Part shown: positions 25,831-34,447 of the stretch, piece by piece
How the letters are laid out: each line of letters starts with the position of its first letter
How positions within the stretch are numbered: position 1 is the first letter of the stretch
Source of the DNA: Rhizobiaceae bacterium
GTDB lineage: Bacteria > Pseudomonadota > Alphaproteobacteria > Rhizobiales > Rhizobiaceae
NCBI GenBank assembly: GCA_028279875.1
Contig: JANQMU010000036.1
Location: 1 to 41,169, forward strand
Length of the DNA: 41,169 nucleotides
Direction of reading: 5' to 3'
The notes under the pieces: model-generated
The model's input: the letters and a program-made list of their open reading frames with translations, nothing else
Told to the model about the DNA's origin: nothing
Database searches by the model: none
Made by a program: the position numbers and the translations under genes

Positions 25831-25859
25831 TTGACACGGAGTCGATGATTCAATAAATA
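25831..25859 (+). promoter_or_regulatory. Promoter of the arsR-type operon
   Basis: TTGACA (25831-25836), 17 bases, TAAATA (25854-25859). The -35 is a perfect consensus; the -10 is moderate and overlaps the palindrome at 25856-25873. The expected +1 is at or next to base 25865, the A of the start codon. Confidence 0.6.
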
Positions 25860-25873
25860 GCCATATGGCTATT
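25856..25873. promoter_or_regulatory. 18-bp perfect palindrome centred on the arsR-type start codon
   Basis: AATAGCCATATGGCTATT. The axis falls between bases 25864 and 25865, so the right half begins with the ATG. It overlaps the -10 element and the expected transcription start: an ideal place for autorepression by the ArsR-type dimer encoded there. Confidence 0.65.
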
Positions 25874-26215
25874 CAATATCAGCACCCCCTTGACCGAACG
25901 TTCCATGCCCTGGGGGACGGGACCCGCCGGCAGATGCTCTCGATGCTCGCGACCAGCGGCGCCTTGTCGGCCGGCGAACTGCGCGCGCCCTTCGATGTCG
26001 CGCAGCCGACGGTCTCCAAACATCTCAAAGTGCTGGAATCGGCGGGTCTCGTGCGCCGGGAGATCGACGGACGGACCCATCGCTTCCGGCTGGAGGCCGC
26101 CGCCATGAAGGAGGCGGAGGACTGGATCACCAGGCACCGCGACTTCTGGGAAGGCACGCTGGGCCGGCTGGAAGCCTTCGTCAGCGACCCCGGCGCGCCG
26201 GAGGACGGCGCGTGA
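25865..26215 (+). CDS. ArsR-family transcriptional regulator
   Basis: 116 residues. Winged helix-turn-helix starting with LDRTFHALGDGTRRQMLSML, recognition region VAQPTVSKHLKVLESAGLVRRE, and an RTHRFRLEAAAM wing. No Cys metal-site motif, so it is not a metal sensor; it belongs to the group found with AHSA1/SRPBCC genes. The ATG at 25865 has no Shine-Dalgarno site and sits on the predicted transcript start. Its stop overlaps the start of the next gene (GTGA), indicating coupling. Confidence 0.92.
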   Translation: MAIQYQHPLDRTFHALGDGTRRQMLSMLATSGALSAGELRAPFDVAQPTVSKHLKVLESAGLVRREIDGRTHRFRLEAAAMKEAEDWITRHRDFWEGTLGRLEAFVSDPGAPEDGA

Positions 26216-26682
26216 CAGGCGAACCGGTGCCGCTCATTGTCCGCCGCACCATTCACGCCCCCCGCCCAAGGGTTTTTCAGGCCTTCGGCCGGGCGGAACT
26301 GCTTTCGCAATGGTTCACGCCAACCGAGGACATTGCCCTCGATATACTGACATTCGACTTTTCGCCAGGAGGACGTTTCCGCCTGCGCTACACCATGCCG
26401 GACGGCAGGCGGCCGGTGGTCGGCGGGACCTATGCCGACATTGTCGAGCCGGCCCGGATCGTCATGTCCTGGATATGGGAAGCGCCGGACCCGCTAGCCG
26501 ATATCCCAATGCGCGTCACATTCCGATTTGCCGAAAGAGAACAGGCGACGGAGGTGATCATCACCCATGAGCGCATCCCGTCGGACCATGCCTGCACGAT
26601 CCATGCCGATGGATGGGAGGCTTCGCTCGACCGGCTTGAGCGTTTCCTTGCCGTGCCCGCCACGACGTCAGCAAGCTGGTAA
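26212..26682 (+). CDS. SRPBCC / AHSA1-domain protein
   Basis: 156 residues with a GTG start overlapping the ArsR-type stop by 4 bases. The family pattern is VRRTIHAPRPRVFQAFGRAELLSQWF at the start, DFSPGGRFRLRY, GTYADIVEPARIVMSW, and a C-terminal GWEASLDRLERFL helix. This fold forms a hydrophobic pocket for small ligands. Gene pairs of an ArsR-type regulator and an AHSA1 protein are common; the ligand is unknown. Confidence 0.9.
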   Translation: MTGEPVPLIVRRTIHAPRPRVFQAFGRAELLSQWFTPTEDIALDILTFDFSPGGRFRLRYTMPDGRRPVVGGTYADIVEPARIVMSWIWEAPDPLADIPMRVTFRFAEREQATEVIITHERIPSDHACTIHADGWEASLDRLERFLAVPATTSASW

Positions 26683-26700
26683 AAACCCGGGAGAACGACA

Positions 26701-27282
26701 ATGCGCGACCTTGCGATTTTGACATTCCTGACCCTCGACGGCGTCATGCAGGGGCCGAGTTCGCCCGACGAGGATCGCTCCGGCGGTTTCACAAGCGGCG
26801 GCTGGGCCGCCGATTACTGGGAGGAGGTCATGGCGCAGGTCTATGCCGAAGCCATGGGCGAGCCCTATGACATCATCTTCGGGCGAAAAACCTACGAGCT
26901 GTTCGCCGGTCACTGGCCGGAGGAGAACCGCGACAACCCGGTCTCCAACCGGCTGAACGCAGCCAAGAAATATGTCGTGACCTCAACCCTGACGGAATTC
27001 ACCTGGCAGAATTCGACCGCCCTCACCGGCGATGCCATGGAGAAAATCACCGATCTGAAAAGACAGGACGGTCCCTTGCTGCAGATTCATGGCAGCGGCA
27101 GGCTGATCCAGTCGCTCCTCGCCCACGGGCTGATCGACGAGTTCCGGCTGTGGACCTTCCCGGTCATCGTCGGGTCCGGCAGACGCCTTTTCGGGCCCGA
27201 CACGGCGCCGACAACGCTGACGCTGAAAAAATCCGCGCCCTGCAAAAACGGTGCGGTGATGAATATCTACCGACGCGATTGA
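26701..27282 (+). CDS. Dihydrofolate reductase-like (RibD C-terminal family) protein
   Basis: 193 residues. The start RDLAILTFLTLDGVMQGPSSPDED is typical of the YyaP/RibD_C group; IIFGRKTYELFAGHWPE and LLQIHGSGRLIQSLLAHGLIDEFRLWTFPVIVGSGRRLF follow. The fold binds NADPH. True dihydrofolate or deaminoriboflavin reductase activity is not implied. GGGAG precedes the ATG; third gene of the ArsR-SRPBCC set, 18 bases downstream. Confidence 0.88.
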   Translation: MRDLAILTFLTLDGVMQGPSSPDEDRSGGFTSGGWAADYWEEVMAQVYAEAMGEPYDIIFGRKTYELFAGHWPEENRDNPVSNRLNAAKKYVVTSTLTEFTWQNSTALTGDAMEKITDLKRQDGPLLQIHGSGRLIQSLLAHGLIDEFRLWTFPVIVGSGRRLFGPDTAPTTLTLKKSAPCKNGAVMNIYRRD

Positions 27283-27325
27283 AGCAAGCTGCAAACAGCA
27301 TGAATCCGATTCTCAACAAAACCTG

Positions 27326-29002
27326 CTAAGTGCCTGCTTTGATGAGGTCTGCGCCCTTTTCCGCCACCGCCACGGTCGGCGCCATCGTGTTGCCCGAAAT
27401 CACCGCCGGAAAGACCGATGCATCGATCACCCGCAGCCCGTCCATGCCATATACCCGCAGGCTGGCCGGGTCCGTCACGGCTTGTTTGCCCGTCCCCATC
27501 GAACAGGTCGAGGTCGGGTGATACATGGTCATGCAATGGGACTTGATATAGTCGCGCAATTCGTCGTCGCTCTGCACATCGCGCCCGGGCTCCATTTCCA
27601 TTCCGACATGGTCCTTGAAGGCCGGCTGGTCGGTGATGTTGCGCATGATGTGAATGCCGCGAACGAGGTTCTGCATGTCCCGGTCGTCCTGGCAGAAATT
27701 GTGCTGGATCAGCGGCTGTTCGAACGGATCGGCCGAATGCAGGCCCACATGTCCGCGTGAATAGGGCCTGAGGTCGGTGGCGTGCATCGCCCAGCCGTGG
27801 GCGAAGAAACTGTCGGCCGCCTGCGCCGATGCAATGGTCGTGCAGAAGAACAGCTGCAGATCCGGGCGCTCCGCCCCGTCATGCGATTTGACGAAGCCGC
27901 CGGCCTCGGCGGTGTTGGACGTGAAGGCGCCGCGCCGCGCAAAGAACCATTTCAGGACATGTCCGACATTCTTGTGCAGCACCGGCAGCGACATGCCGTA
28001 GGTGATGCGGCTGGTGGATTTCTGCTTGACCCAGGTGTCGATGTGATCCTGCAGGTTCTGGCCGACGCCCGGCAGGTCATGCAACACCTCGATGCCCTGT
28101 TTGGCCAGTTCGTCGGACGGGCCGATCCCCGACAGCATCAGGATCTGCGGCGTGTTGAACGCGCCGGCGCACATGATCACGTCGCGCCCGGCCTCGACGA
28201 CCTTCGTTTCGCCGCCCTGATCATACTGCACGCCGGTGGCGCGTTTGTCCTTGACGATCAGTTTGCGAACCTTGGCCTCGGTGATGAATTCGACATTCGG
28301 CCGGTCCCGGCAGCCGGCCGCATAGCCCGATTCCATGCCCCAGCGTTCGCCGCCCTTCTGCTGCAGCCAGTGATAGCCGATGCCCTCCTGGGACTTGCCG
28401 TTGAAGTCCGGATTGATCGGATACCCGACCTGTTTGCAGGCCTCGAAATAGACATCGCACATCGGATTGGGATCGCGTGGCGGCGCGACATTATACGGCC
28501 CGCCCCGGCCGTGATAGCTGTAGTCGATCTGATCCTTGACGGGTTGTCCGTCGAGATTGAAATTCGGCGTATGATCGGGATTGTCGGCGATCTCGAAATG
28601 CTCGGCCTTCTTGAAATAGCGCAGCATTTCGTCACGGCCCCAGCCGGTGGCGCCGAGCTCTTCCCAGTGATCGTAATCCTCATGCTGGCCGCGGATATAG
28701 ATCATGCCGTTGATCATCGACGATCCGCCGACAGCCTTGCCCCGCGGCAGGTCGAGCGTGTTCCCACCCAGACCCTGATTGCGCTCGCCCTTATACATAT
28801 AGGTCATTTTCGGACCGCCGAGAAAAGCCAGATTGGGCATCATGAACGCCACCATGCCCAATGGCATCTTGACGATCGTCTTCTTGTGGTTCCCGGCCGT
28901 GCCGTATTCCAGCACGGCAACCCGGACGTTCGGATCCTCGCTCAGCCGATAGGCCAAAACACACCCGGCGACGCCGCCGCCCACGATGACATAATCGTAC
29001 AT
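27326..29002 (-). CDS. GMC-family FAD-dependent alcohol oxidoreductase (choline dehydrogenase-like)
   Basis: 558 residues. FAD-binding GGGVAGCVLAYRL near the start, GMC signature 1 around PRGKAVGGSSMINGMIYIRG, signature 2 GAFNTPQILMLSGIGP, catalytic His495 in MYHPTST and Asn538 in SGNTMAPT. Oxidises a primary or secondary alcohol to the carbonyl compound. It is the last gene of the family-1 ABC transporter operon, 14 bases after the ATPase gene, so its substrate is probably the imported compound and not choline. An aldehyde dehydrogenase on the divergent arm could take the product. Confidence 0.92.
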   Translation of the reverse strand: MYDYVIVGGGVAGCVLAYRLSEDPNVRVAVLEYGTAGNHKKTIVKMPLGMVAFMMPNLAFLGGPKMTYMYKGERNQGLGGNTLDLPRGKAVGGSSMINGMIYIRGQHEDYDHWEELGATGWGRDEMLRYFKKAEHFEIADNPDHTPNFNLDGQPVKDQIDYSYHGRGGPYNVAPPRDPNPMCDVYFEACKQVGYPINPDFNGKSQEGIGYHWLQQKGGERWGMESGYAAGCRDRPNVEFITEAKVRKLIVKDKRATGVQYDQGGETKVVEAGRDVIMCAGAFNTPQILMLSGIGPSDELAKQGIEVLHDLPGVGQNLQDHIDTWVKQKSTSRITYGMSLPVLHKNVGHVLKWFFARRGAFTSNTAEAGGFVKSHDGAERPDLQLFFCTTIASAQAADSFFAHGWAMHATDLRPYSRGHVGLHSADPFEQPLIQHNFCQDDRDMQNLVRGIHIMRNITDQPAFKDHVGMEMEPGRDVQSDDELRDYIKSHCMTMYHPTSTCSMGTGKQAVTDPASLRVYGMDGLRVIDASVFPAVISGNTMAPTVAVAEKGADLIKAGT

Positions 29003-29016
29003 AATCTCTCCCCTTG

Positions 29017-30099
29017 TCAGGCGCCTGAATTGATCCGCCGCCCGCTCGTGGCGTCAAAAAACCGCAAATCCGCGAGCGAAACGAAGAAGGTCTCCGTCGA
29101 TCCGATTTCCCAGCCGGCTGAACGGCTGATGCGAACCCGAACGGATTTGCCGCCCAAATCCAGTGTCAGCATGTGGTCCTCGCCCAGCACATCGCACTCG
29201 GCGATCGTGCCGCACATCGAAACCGCATCCGTATCGGCGGCGACCTTGACCTGTTCGGGGCGGAAACCGAGCGTCAGATCACCGGCCGAGGACAGGTTTT
29301 GCAGCAGGTCCCGCGGCAACGCGATCGCAGTTCCGTCGGCGAGCTTGAGCCCCTTTTCCGACACGGTGACATCAAGGAAATTCATCGGTGGCGATCCGAT
29401 GAAGCCGCCGACAAACACATTCACCGGGTCGTCATAGAGAGCTTCCGGCGACCCGGTCTGCTCGATCTTGCCCCCGTTCATCACCACGATGCGGTCACCC
29501 AATGTCATCGCCTCGACCTGGTCATGCGTGACATAGATCGAGGTCTTGCCGAGGGCGTGATGCAGTTTCTTGATTTCCGAGCGCATATCGACCCGCAAAA
29601 AGGCGTCCAGATTGGACAGCGGCTCGTCATACAGAAAGGCCCTGGGTTCGCGGACCATCGCCCGTCCCATCGCCACCCGCTGGCGCTGGCCGCCGGACAG
29701 TTGCCCCGGCCGCCGGTCAAGCAGTTGCGCCAGTTGAAGCGTCTCCGCAACCCTGTCGACCCGCGCCGCGATCTCCGGTTTGGGAATCTTTCGGTTGCGC
29801 AGGCCATAGGCGATATTGTTCCGCACGGTCATATGCGGATAAAGCGCATAGGACTGGAAGACCATCGACAGATTGCGCTCCTGCGGCGGCAGCCTTGTCG
29901 CGGCTTCACCGTCGAAGCGGATCTCGCCGGATTTCGACGTTTCGAGACCGGCGATGGTGCGCAGCAGGGTCGACTTGCCGCAGCCGGACGGGCCGACGAG
30001 CACAACAAACTCGCCCTCTTCAATAACCAGGTTGATGTCGTGCAGAACATCGACATCGCCATAGCTCTTGCAAAGATCGGAGACCTCAATCCGGGACAT
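29017..30099 (-). CDS. Sugar-type ABC transporter ATP-binding protein (UgpC/MalK-like)
   Basis: 360 residues. Walker A GPSGCGKST, the FQSYALYPHMTVRNN Q-loop region, signature LSGGQRQRVAMGRAM, Walker B AFLYDEPLSNLD, and a C-terminal TOBE domain from about residue 240 (GSPPMNFLDV, LTLGFRPEQV). The ATG at 30099 is chosen; a GTG at 30108 overlaps the upstream stop codon and cannot be excluded. It is separated from its permeases by the regulator and cupin genes. Confidence 0.93.
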   Translation of the reverse strand: MSRIEVSDLCKSYGDVDVLHDINLVIEEGEFVVLVGPSGCGKSTLLRTIAGLETSKSGEIRFDGEAATRLPPQERNLSMVFQSYALYPHMTVRNNIAYGLRNRKIPKPEIAARVDRVAETLQLAQLLDRRPGQLSGGQRQRVAMGRAMVREPRAFLYDEPLSNLDAFLRVDMRSEIKKLHHALGKTSIYVTHDQVEAMTLGDRIVVMNGGKIEQTGSPEALYDDPVNVFVGGFIGSPPMNFLDVTVSEKGLKLADGTAIALPRDLLQNLSSAGDLTLGFRPEQVKVAADTDAVSMCGTIAECDVLGEDHMLTLDLGGKSVRVRISRSAGWEIGSTETFFVSLADLRFFDATSGRRINSGA

Positions 30100-30107
30100 C
30101 GGGAGCA

Positions 30108-30545
30108 CTACACCGCGTTCTTCGTATCGCCGTCGAATACCTCATAGGGCGACGGTGTCGGCCATTCGGGCCAGAGCGGCACGAACATGATCCCGCCGAC
30201 GACGATAAGGCGCAGCGTTTCTTCACCCGTATTGACGACCCGGTGCGGCAGGTTTGGCCGCTGGAGAGAGGCGCCGCCGGCCATCAGGGGATGCTCTTCG
30301 CCGTCGATTTCCAGCACGCCCTCGCCGCTCAGCACATAATAGACCTCCTCGCAATTGTGCTTGTGCTCCGGCGAGGCATGCCCGGGGTCAATTTCGACAA
30401 GCCCCATGCACAGGGTCTTGGCGTCAAGGCCGGTGGCCGGATAGACCAGTTTCAGGTCGCGCACATTGCCGTGTTTTTGCTGCATCGGCGCGCCGTCGAG
30501 AATATCCGCCGGCGTGATCGTGGTTCTGGAAGGAATGGTCGTCAT
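30108..30545 (-). CDS. Cupin-domain protein
   Basis: 145 residues. A single cupin_2 barrel: HKHNCEEVYYVLSGEGVLEIDGEEH gives the HxH...E metal site, and RPNLPHRVVNTGEE gives the last His. The tail is aromatic and Pro-rich (PLWPEWPTPSPYEVF). Could be an isomerase or binding protein for the sugar-like substrate of the cluster. Its ATG overlaps the regulator stop (ATGA), so it is translationally coupled. Confidence 0.87.
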   Translation of the reverse strand: MTTIPSRTTITPADILDGAPMQQKHGNVRDLKLVYPATGLDAKTLCMGLVEIDPGHASPEHKHNCEEVYYVLSGEGVLEIDGEEHPLMAGGASLQRPNLPHRVVNTGEETLRLIVVGGIMFVPLWPEWPTPSPYEVFDGDTKNAV

Positions 30546-31255
30546 GTCTTCTCCTCGGTTTCAGCGTTCAACAAGCTGGTTCGTGCATCCGTCAGATGCC
30601 GGCGCATGGCCGCAGCGGCGCCATCCGGATCCTGTCTGGCAATCGCCTCCACCACGCCGAGATGCCCGCCACTGGCCAGCCGCATGTGATCCCTGTCCTT
30701 CAGGGTGACGCGGCGAAGGTCGTGCGTGGCATCGAGGATCTCCTCGACGATCTGTTCGATCATCGAGTTCTTGGTGATGGAGGCCAATTCGAGATGAAAG
30801 GCCGCATCGGTGCTGCTGGCCTGGTCGGTGTCGACATCGGCCAGCGCCTCCGCATGCTGCCTGAGCGCGGCGACATCCTGCTCGCTGGCCTTGGCGGCCG
30901 CCAGCTCGGCAATGCCGGGCTCGATGGCCATACGCAGTTCGATGAGCTTCTTCAGACTGTCGACATGCGTGTCCAGCCAGTCGCTGAGCCGGGCAACGGA
31001 CCGTTTGTTGGCTTCCACCACAAAGGTGCCGAGCCCGGACCGCACATCGATATAGGAATCCGCCTGAAGTTTGCGCAACGCCTCGCGGATGGACATGCGC
31101 GAGACACCGAACTGCTCGCAGAGCTCACGCTCGCTCGGCAGTTTTTCGCCCGGCGCGAACTCTTCGCGATCGATCATCTCCTTGATCTGGTCGGCGACCT
31201 GCATCCAGATCTTGGATCGGTTAATGGCCATGAATTTTGGTGCTGAGGCTGTCAT
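30542..31255 (-). CDS. GntR-family regulator, FadR/FCD subgroup
   Basis: 237 residues. A winged helix-turn-helix at about 15-80 (FAPGEKLPSERELCEQFGVSRMSIREALRKLQADSYIDVRSGLGTFV, in parts) and an FCD effector domain with the metal-ligand Asp/His pattern (DAAFHLELA, later GGHLGVVEAI). It is inserted in the operon, overlapping both neighbours by ATGA. The TGGT-N3-ACCA dyad between the operon and the divergent arm is the type of site bound by this subgroup, so it probably controls both arms. The longer frame to 31291 lies within the permease gene. Confidence 0.92.
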   Translation of the reverse strand: MTASAPKFMAINRSKIWMQVADQIKEMIDREEFAPGEKLPSERELCEQFGVSRMSIREALRKLQADSYIDVRSGLGTFVVEANKRSVARLSDWLDTHVDSLKKLIELRMAIEPGIAELAAAKASEQDVAALRQHAEALADVDTDQASSTDAAFHLELASITKNSMIEQIVEEILDATHDLRRVTLKDRDHMRLASGGHLGVVEAIARQDPDGAAAAMRRHLTDARTSLLNAETEEKT

Positions 31256-32082
31256 TTTACGCTCCCGTGGGTTAACCCCCCAATCAACCACCGTTGAAAA
31301 AACAGAGCAACAAAATAAACCGGCAGAATGGCCGACAGCGACGCGACCGCCATCTGGCCGAAATTGACCAGCCGCTCGCCCTGGAACAGCGAGACACCGA
31401 CGGTCAGCGTGCGCACGTCATCGTCGAAGGTGAAGGTGGAAGCGAAGAGAAACTCGTTATAGCTCAGGATCATGCAGATGATCCCCGAGGATACGAGCGC
31501 CGGTGCGAGCAGCGGCACATTGACCACGATGAGCGTCTTCCAGAAGCCGGCCCCGTCCATCCAAGACGCCTCGTCGAGATCCCGCGGGATCTGGCGGATG
31601 AACGGCCGCAGCAGCCAGAAGGCGACCGGGATGTTCATGATGCCGTAAACAAGGACGAGTCCCGCCAGCGTATTGAGCAGCCCGGACACCCGCAGCATGA
31701 AGAACAGCGGCAGCAACGCCACCACGGGCGGCGCCATATAGGAAGCGAGAACCAGATTGGGCAGCCAGTTTCCGGTCAGCCTCAGTTTCTCCACCGAATA
31801 GGTCAGCGGCACCGAGATCAGCAGCGTCAGCAGGCCGGCGAGGATCGAAACCACCACCGAATTTTTCAGATAGCCCGCCAGCGGAACCAGGGAAAACGCC
31901 TCCGGCCAGTTGTGCAGCACCGGAGCGCGCGGCAGGAAGGTCCCCGTCAGGACCTCGTCTGGAGTCTTGAACGACGTCGCCAGCAGATAGGCGATCGGAA
32001 ACAGGAAGAAGCCGAGAAACAGCAGCAGGCCAAGCACGGTGATCAGACGGCCGGAAACGGAGTGTTGAGCGATTGCGCGCAT
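31252..32082 (-). CDS. Sugar-type ABC transporter permease (MalG-like)
   Basis: 276 residues, about six membrane helices beginning with LITVLGLLLFLGFFLFPIAYLL. The EAA loop reads EASWMDGAGFWKTLIVVNVP. Forms the membrane channel with the MalF-like partner. It begins 4 bases after the partner's stop and overlaps the regulator start by ATGA. Confidence 0.93.
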   Translation of the reverse strand: MRAIAQHSVSGRLITVLGLLLFLGFFLFPIAYLLATSFKTPDEVLTGTFLPRAPVLHNWPEAFSLVPLAGYLKNSVVVSILAGLLTLLISVPLTYSVEKLRLTGNWLPNLVLASYMAPPVVALLPLFFMLRVSGLLNTLAGLVLVYGIMNIPVAFWLLRPFIRQIPRDLDEASWMDGAGFWKTLIVVNVPLLAPALVSSGIICMILSYNEFLFASTFTFDDDVRTLTVGVSLFQGERLVNFGQMAVASLSAILPVYFVALFFQRWLIGGLTHGSVK

Positions 32083-32086
32083 CCGA

Positions 32087-32974
32087 CTATCCCAAAAACG
32101 CCGACAGGCGCCGATAGGCCCAGGTGACCGGCAGGGTCACCAGGCCGACAAAGAAGGCGAACATCAGGGTCATCGAGGCGGCCAGCCCGACATCGAATTC
32201 CCGAAGTGCCGTCTTCCAGATCAGAAAACTGGTCATATTGGTCGAATTGCCCGGACCGCCATAGGTCAGCACATAGACCAGATCGAAGGTCTTGAAGGCG
32301 ATGATCAGCTTGAGCAGGAAAATCGCCGCCAGGGCCGGCGCGATATTGGGCAGCGTCAGCGTGAAGAACTGCCGGACCGGATAGGCGCCGTCCATGGATG
32401 CCGCTTCGAATATGTCGCGCGGCAGCACCTTTAGCGCCGAATAGCACAGGATCGCGACAAACGGCGTCCACTGCCAGGTATCGGCCACAACGATCGACCA
32501 GAAGGCCAGCCCCTTGCTGCCCAGAAAGCTGATCGGTTCGGTGATCCAGCCATGCGACAGAAGCCAGCCATTGAAGAACCCGCCCGACGGCGCCAGGATG
32601 AGCTTCCATGCGGTTCCGACCATGACCGGCGGCGTCATCAGCGGCAGCAGCACCAGGGCCCGAATGCCGCCGCCGCCGCGCGTCACCCGCTCGAGTACCA
32701 GCGCCAGGCACAATCCCAGCACGAGTTGAACCGAACAGACGGTGAAAGCGAACCAGCTTGTCCGCAACAATGTCGCAGCAAAATCGGTGCCGTTGAGAGC
32801 CCAGTCGTAATTCCCGAAACCGACATATTTTGAAAAGGTCTTGCCCAGCGTCGATTTGCTGAACGACAACGCCAAAAGATAGAAAAACGGCAACACCGCG
32901 AACACGGTCAGGCCGGCCAGAGCCGGCCCGTTCATGCCGAGCGCGAGTTTCAGATTGGCGTGTCTGACAGTCAT
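32087..32974 (-). CDS. Sugar-type ABC transporter permease (MalF-like)
   Basis: 295 residues from the ATG at 32974 (MTVRHANLKLALGMNG). Several membrane helices; EAA loop FEAASMDGAYPVRQFFTLTLPNIAP. The frame is open to a GTG at 33034, but that would place the strong hairpin at 33007-33039 inside the coding region, so the ATG is preferred. Ribosome site weak. Confidence 0.92.
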   Translation of the reverse strand: MTVRHANLKLALGMNGPALAGLTVFAVLPFFYLLALSFSKSTLGKTFSKYVGFGNYDWALNGTDFAATLLRTSWFAFTVCSVQLVLGLCLALVLERVTRGGGGIRALVLLPLMTPPVMVGTAWKLILAPSGGFFNGWLLSHGWITEPISFLGSKGLAFWSIVVADTWQWTPFVAILCYSALKVLPRDIFEAASMDGAYPVRQFFTLTLPNIAPALAAIFLLKLIIAFKTFDLVYVLTYGGPGNSTNMTSFLIWKTALREFDVGLAASMTLMFAFFVGLVTLPVTWAYRRLSAFLG

Positions 32975-33006
32975 GTTCGAGACTTCGATCCTGATTGCAA
33001 TCGCAC

Positions 33007-33039
33007 ACGCGGTGCAGGACCGGGCATCCTGCACCGCGT
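33007..33039 (-). terminator. Intercistronic hairpin after the family-1 binding-protein gene
   Basis: ACGCGGTGCAGGA, loop of seven, TCCTGCACCGCGT: a perfect 13-bp stem 7 bases after the binding-protein stop. No T-run. As in the peptide transporter operon, it probably stabilises or partly terminates the binding-protein message before the permease genes. Confidence 0.7.
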
Positions 33040-33046
33040 CGCCGGC

Positions 33047-34366
33047 TCAACCCAGGAGGCGTTCCCAGGCGGCTTGCGTTTGTTTCATGGCGTCCTCAGA
33101 CGATTTTTCGCCGGCCAGCATCGCCGCGAGCTGGTCGGAAAGCGCCTCCATCATGCGCGGGCTCTCGGGATTGGTCGGCCATGCAAGCGCGCCGGACAGT
33201 GAGGCCTTTGCCGCCTTTTGCACCTTCGGCGCGAACGCCTTGTATGCGTCCGAATTCAGGCCCGACAGCCGGGTCGGATCGATACCGCTGCCGGTGGTCG
33301 TCAGCAGTTCGAGGCTGTATTGCGGGCTGGTGACCCACTTCATGAATTCCCAGGCCAGTTCCTTTTTCTTCGAGCCCTTCGAGATCGAGAAGCAGAAGCC
33401 GGCATTGAGCGCGGCGAGCGGCGTCTGGCCCGGATACCCCGTCGGCATCTGGACCACTTCCCATTTGTCGACGATCTTCGACTGGCCGGCATCCTGGGCG
33501 TAGACACCGAGATCGGTCCAGAACTCCATCATCGCGACCTTGCCGCCGAGGAAGGCCGGCAGCGCCTGGTCAAAGGCCGTTTCCAGCGGGGTCGGCAGGC
33601 AATGGGGAGCGACATCGGCCATCGCGGCCGCCGCGCCCATGGCCGACTCGCTCAAAAGGTTTGGATTGCCATTGCCGTCAAGCAGTGAACCGCCGAAGCC
33701 CGCGAGCCGGTTGACGAAGGTCGAACCGATGATCACCGGCACCTTGAAACCGAGCATCGCCGCGCCGTAAATGCCGTTGGCGGACTCGGCATTGGTGATC
33801 AGTTCGGCTGTCTTGGCATAGTCTTCCCAGGTCTTCGGCGCGCCGAGCCCGTGGCGGTCGAATATCTCCTTGTTGTAGAACAGCACATGGGTGTCCCCAT
33901 CATAGGGAAGCCCCCACCGCCGGCCGGCATGGTTGGTGTAGGTGTCGTAGATTGACGGAATGAAATCGTCGGGCTGGATCTCCGCTGCATCACGTTTGAT
34001 GAGGTCGGTGACATCCTCGATGATCCCCTCATCGGCCATCGCGCCGACGGAAATGTACCAGTAATCGAGCACGTCGAATTTGTTGGCGCCGGACTGCACG
34101 TCCAGCGTGGCCTGGGCCTGGACTTGGTCATAGGGCACCGCCGTGACATTGACCTTCGCCCCGGTGGCCTCTTCGAAGGCCTTGGCCATCATCTCGCCGG
34201 CGACGGCATGCGGCTGGACGATCATCACGTTCAATTCCTGTCCGGCGAAATCCTGCGCGAAGGATGGGCGCGGGAACATCCCGGCGGATGCCGCCACGAC
34301 CCCGCCGGCTCCGGCGATGAGAACCTGCCGGCGTGAGAATCCGGACGTCCCGATTTTGTCTGACAT
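33047..34366 (-). CDS. ABC transporter substrate-binding protein, family 1, Tat-exported
   Basis: 439 residues. The N-terminus SRRQVLIAGAGGVVAASAG is a twin-arginine signal (residues 11-30), followed by a cleavage region PSFAQ. The mature protein has the family-1 features ELNVMIVQPHAVAGEMMAKAFEEATG, PYDGDTHVLFYNKEIFDRHG and a late EFMKWVTSPQYSLELL. Tat export suggests that it folds before crossing the membrane. First gene of the operon with two permeases, ATPase and GMC enzyme. Ligand probably a sugar, polyol or sugar acid, judging by the partners. Confidence 0.93.
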   Translation of the reverse strand: MSDKIGTSGFSRRQVLIAGAGGVVAASAGMFPRPSFAQDFAGQELNVMIVQPHAVAGEMMAKAFEEATGAKVNVTAVPYDQVQAQATLDVQSGANKFDVLDYWYISVGAMADEGIIEDVTDLIKRDAAEIQPDDFIPSIYDTYTNHAGRRWGLPYDGDTHVLFYNKEIFDRHGLGAPKTWEDYAKTAELITNAESANGIYGAAMLGFKVPVIIGSTFVNRLAGFGGSLLDGNGNPNLLSESAMGAAAAMADVAPHCLPTPLETAFDQALPAFLGGKVAMMEFWTDLGVYAQDAGQSKIVDKWEVVQMPTGYPGQTPLAALNAGFCFSISKGSKKKELAWEFMKWVTSPQYSLELLTTTGSGIDPTRLSGLNSDAYKAFAPKVQKAAKASLSGALAWPTNPESPRMMEALSDQLAAMLAGEKSSEDAMKQTQAAWERLLG

Positions 34367-34436
34367 GATAAGCCTCCCTGTGGACCAGACGCATGCGGTT
34401 GTTTGTTGTGCGGCCTGTTTCTGATTGCATTTCTAG

Positions 34437-34447
34437 TGGTCAGACCA
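34437..34447. promoter_or_regulatory. FadR/GntR-type operator
   Basis: TGGTCAGACCA, a perfect dyad of the TGGT-N3-ACCA form bound by FCD-subgroup GntR regulators. It lies between the divergent binding-protein (34366) and enolase-superfamily (34526) genes. A second palindrome ATGATATCAT lies at 34457-34466. Confidence 0.65.
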
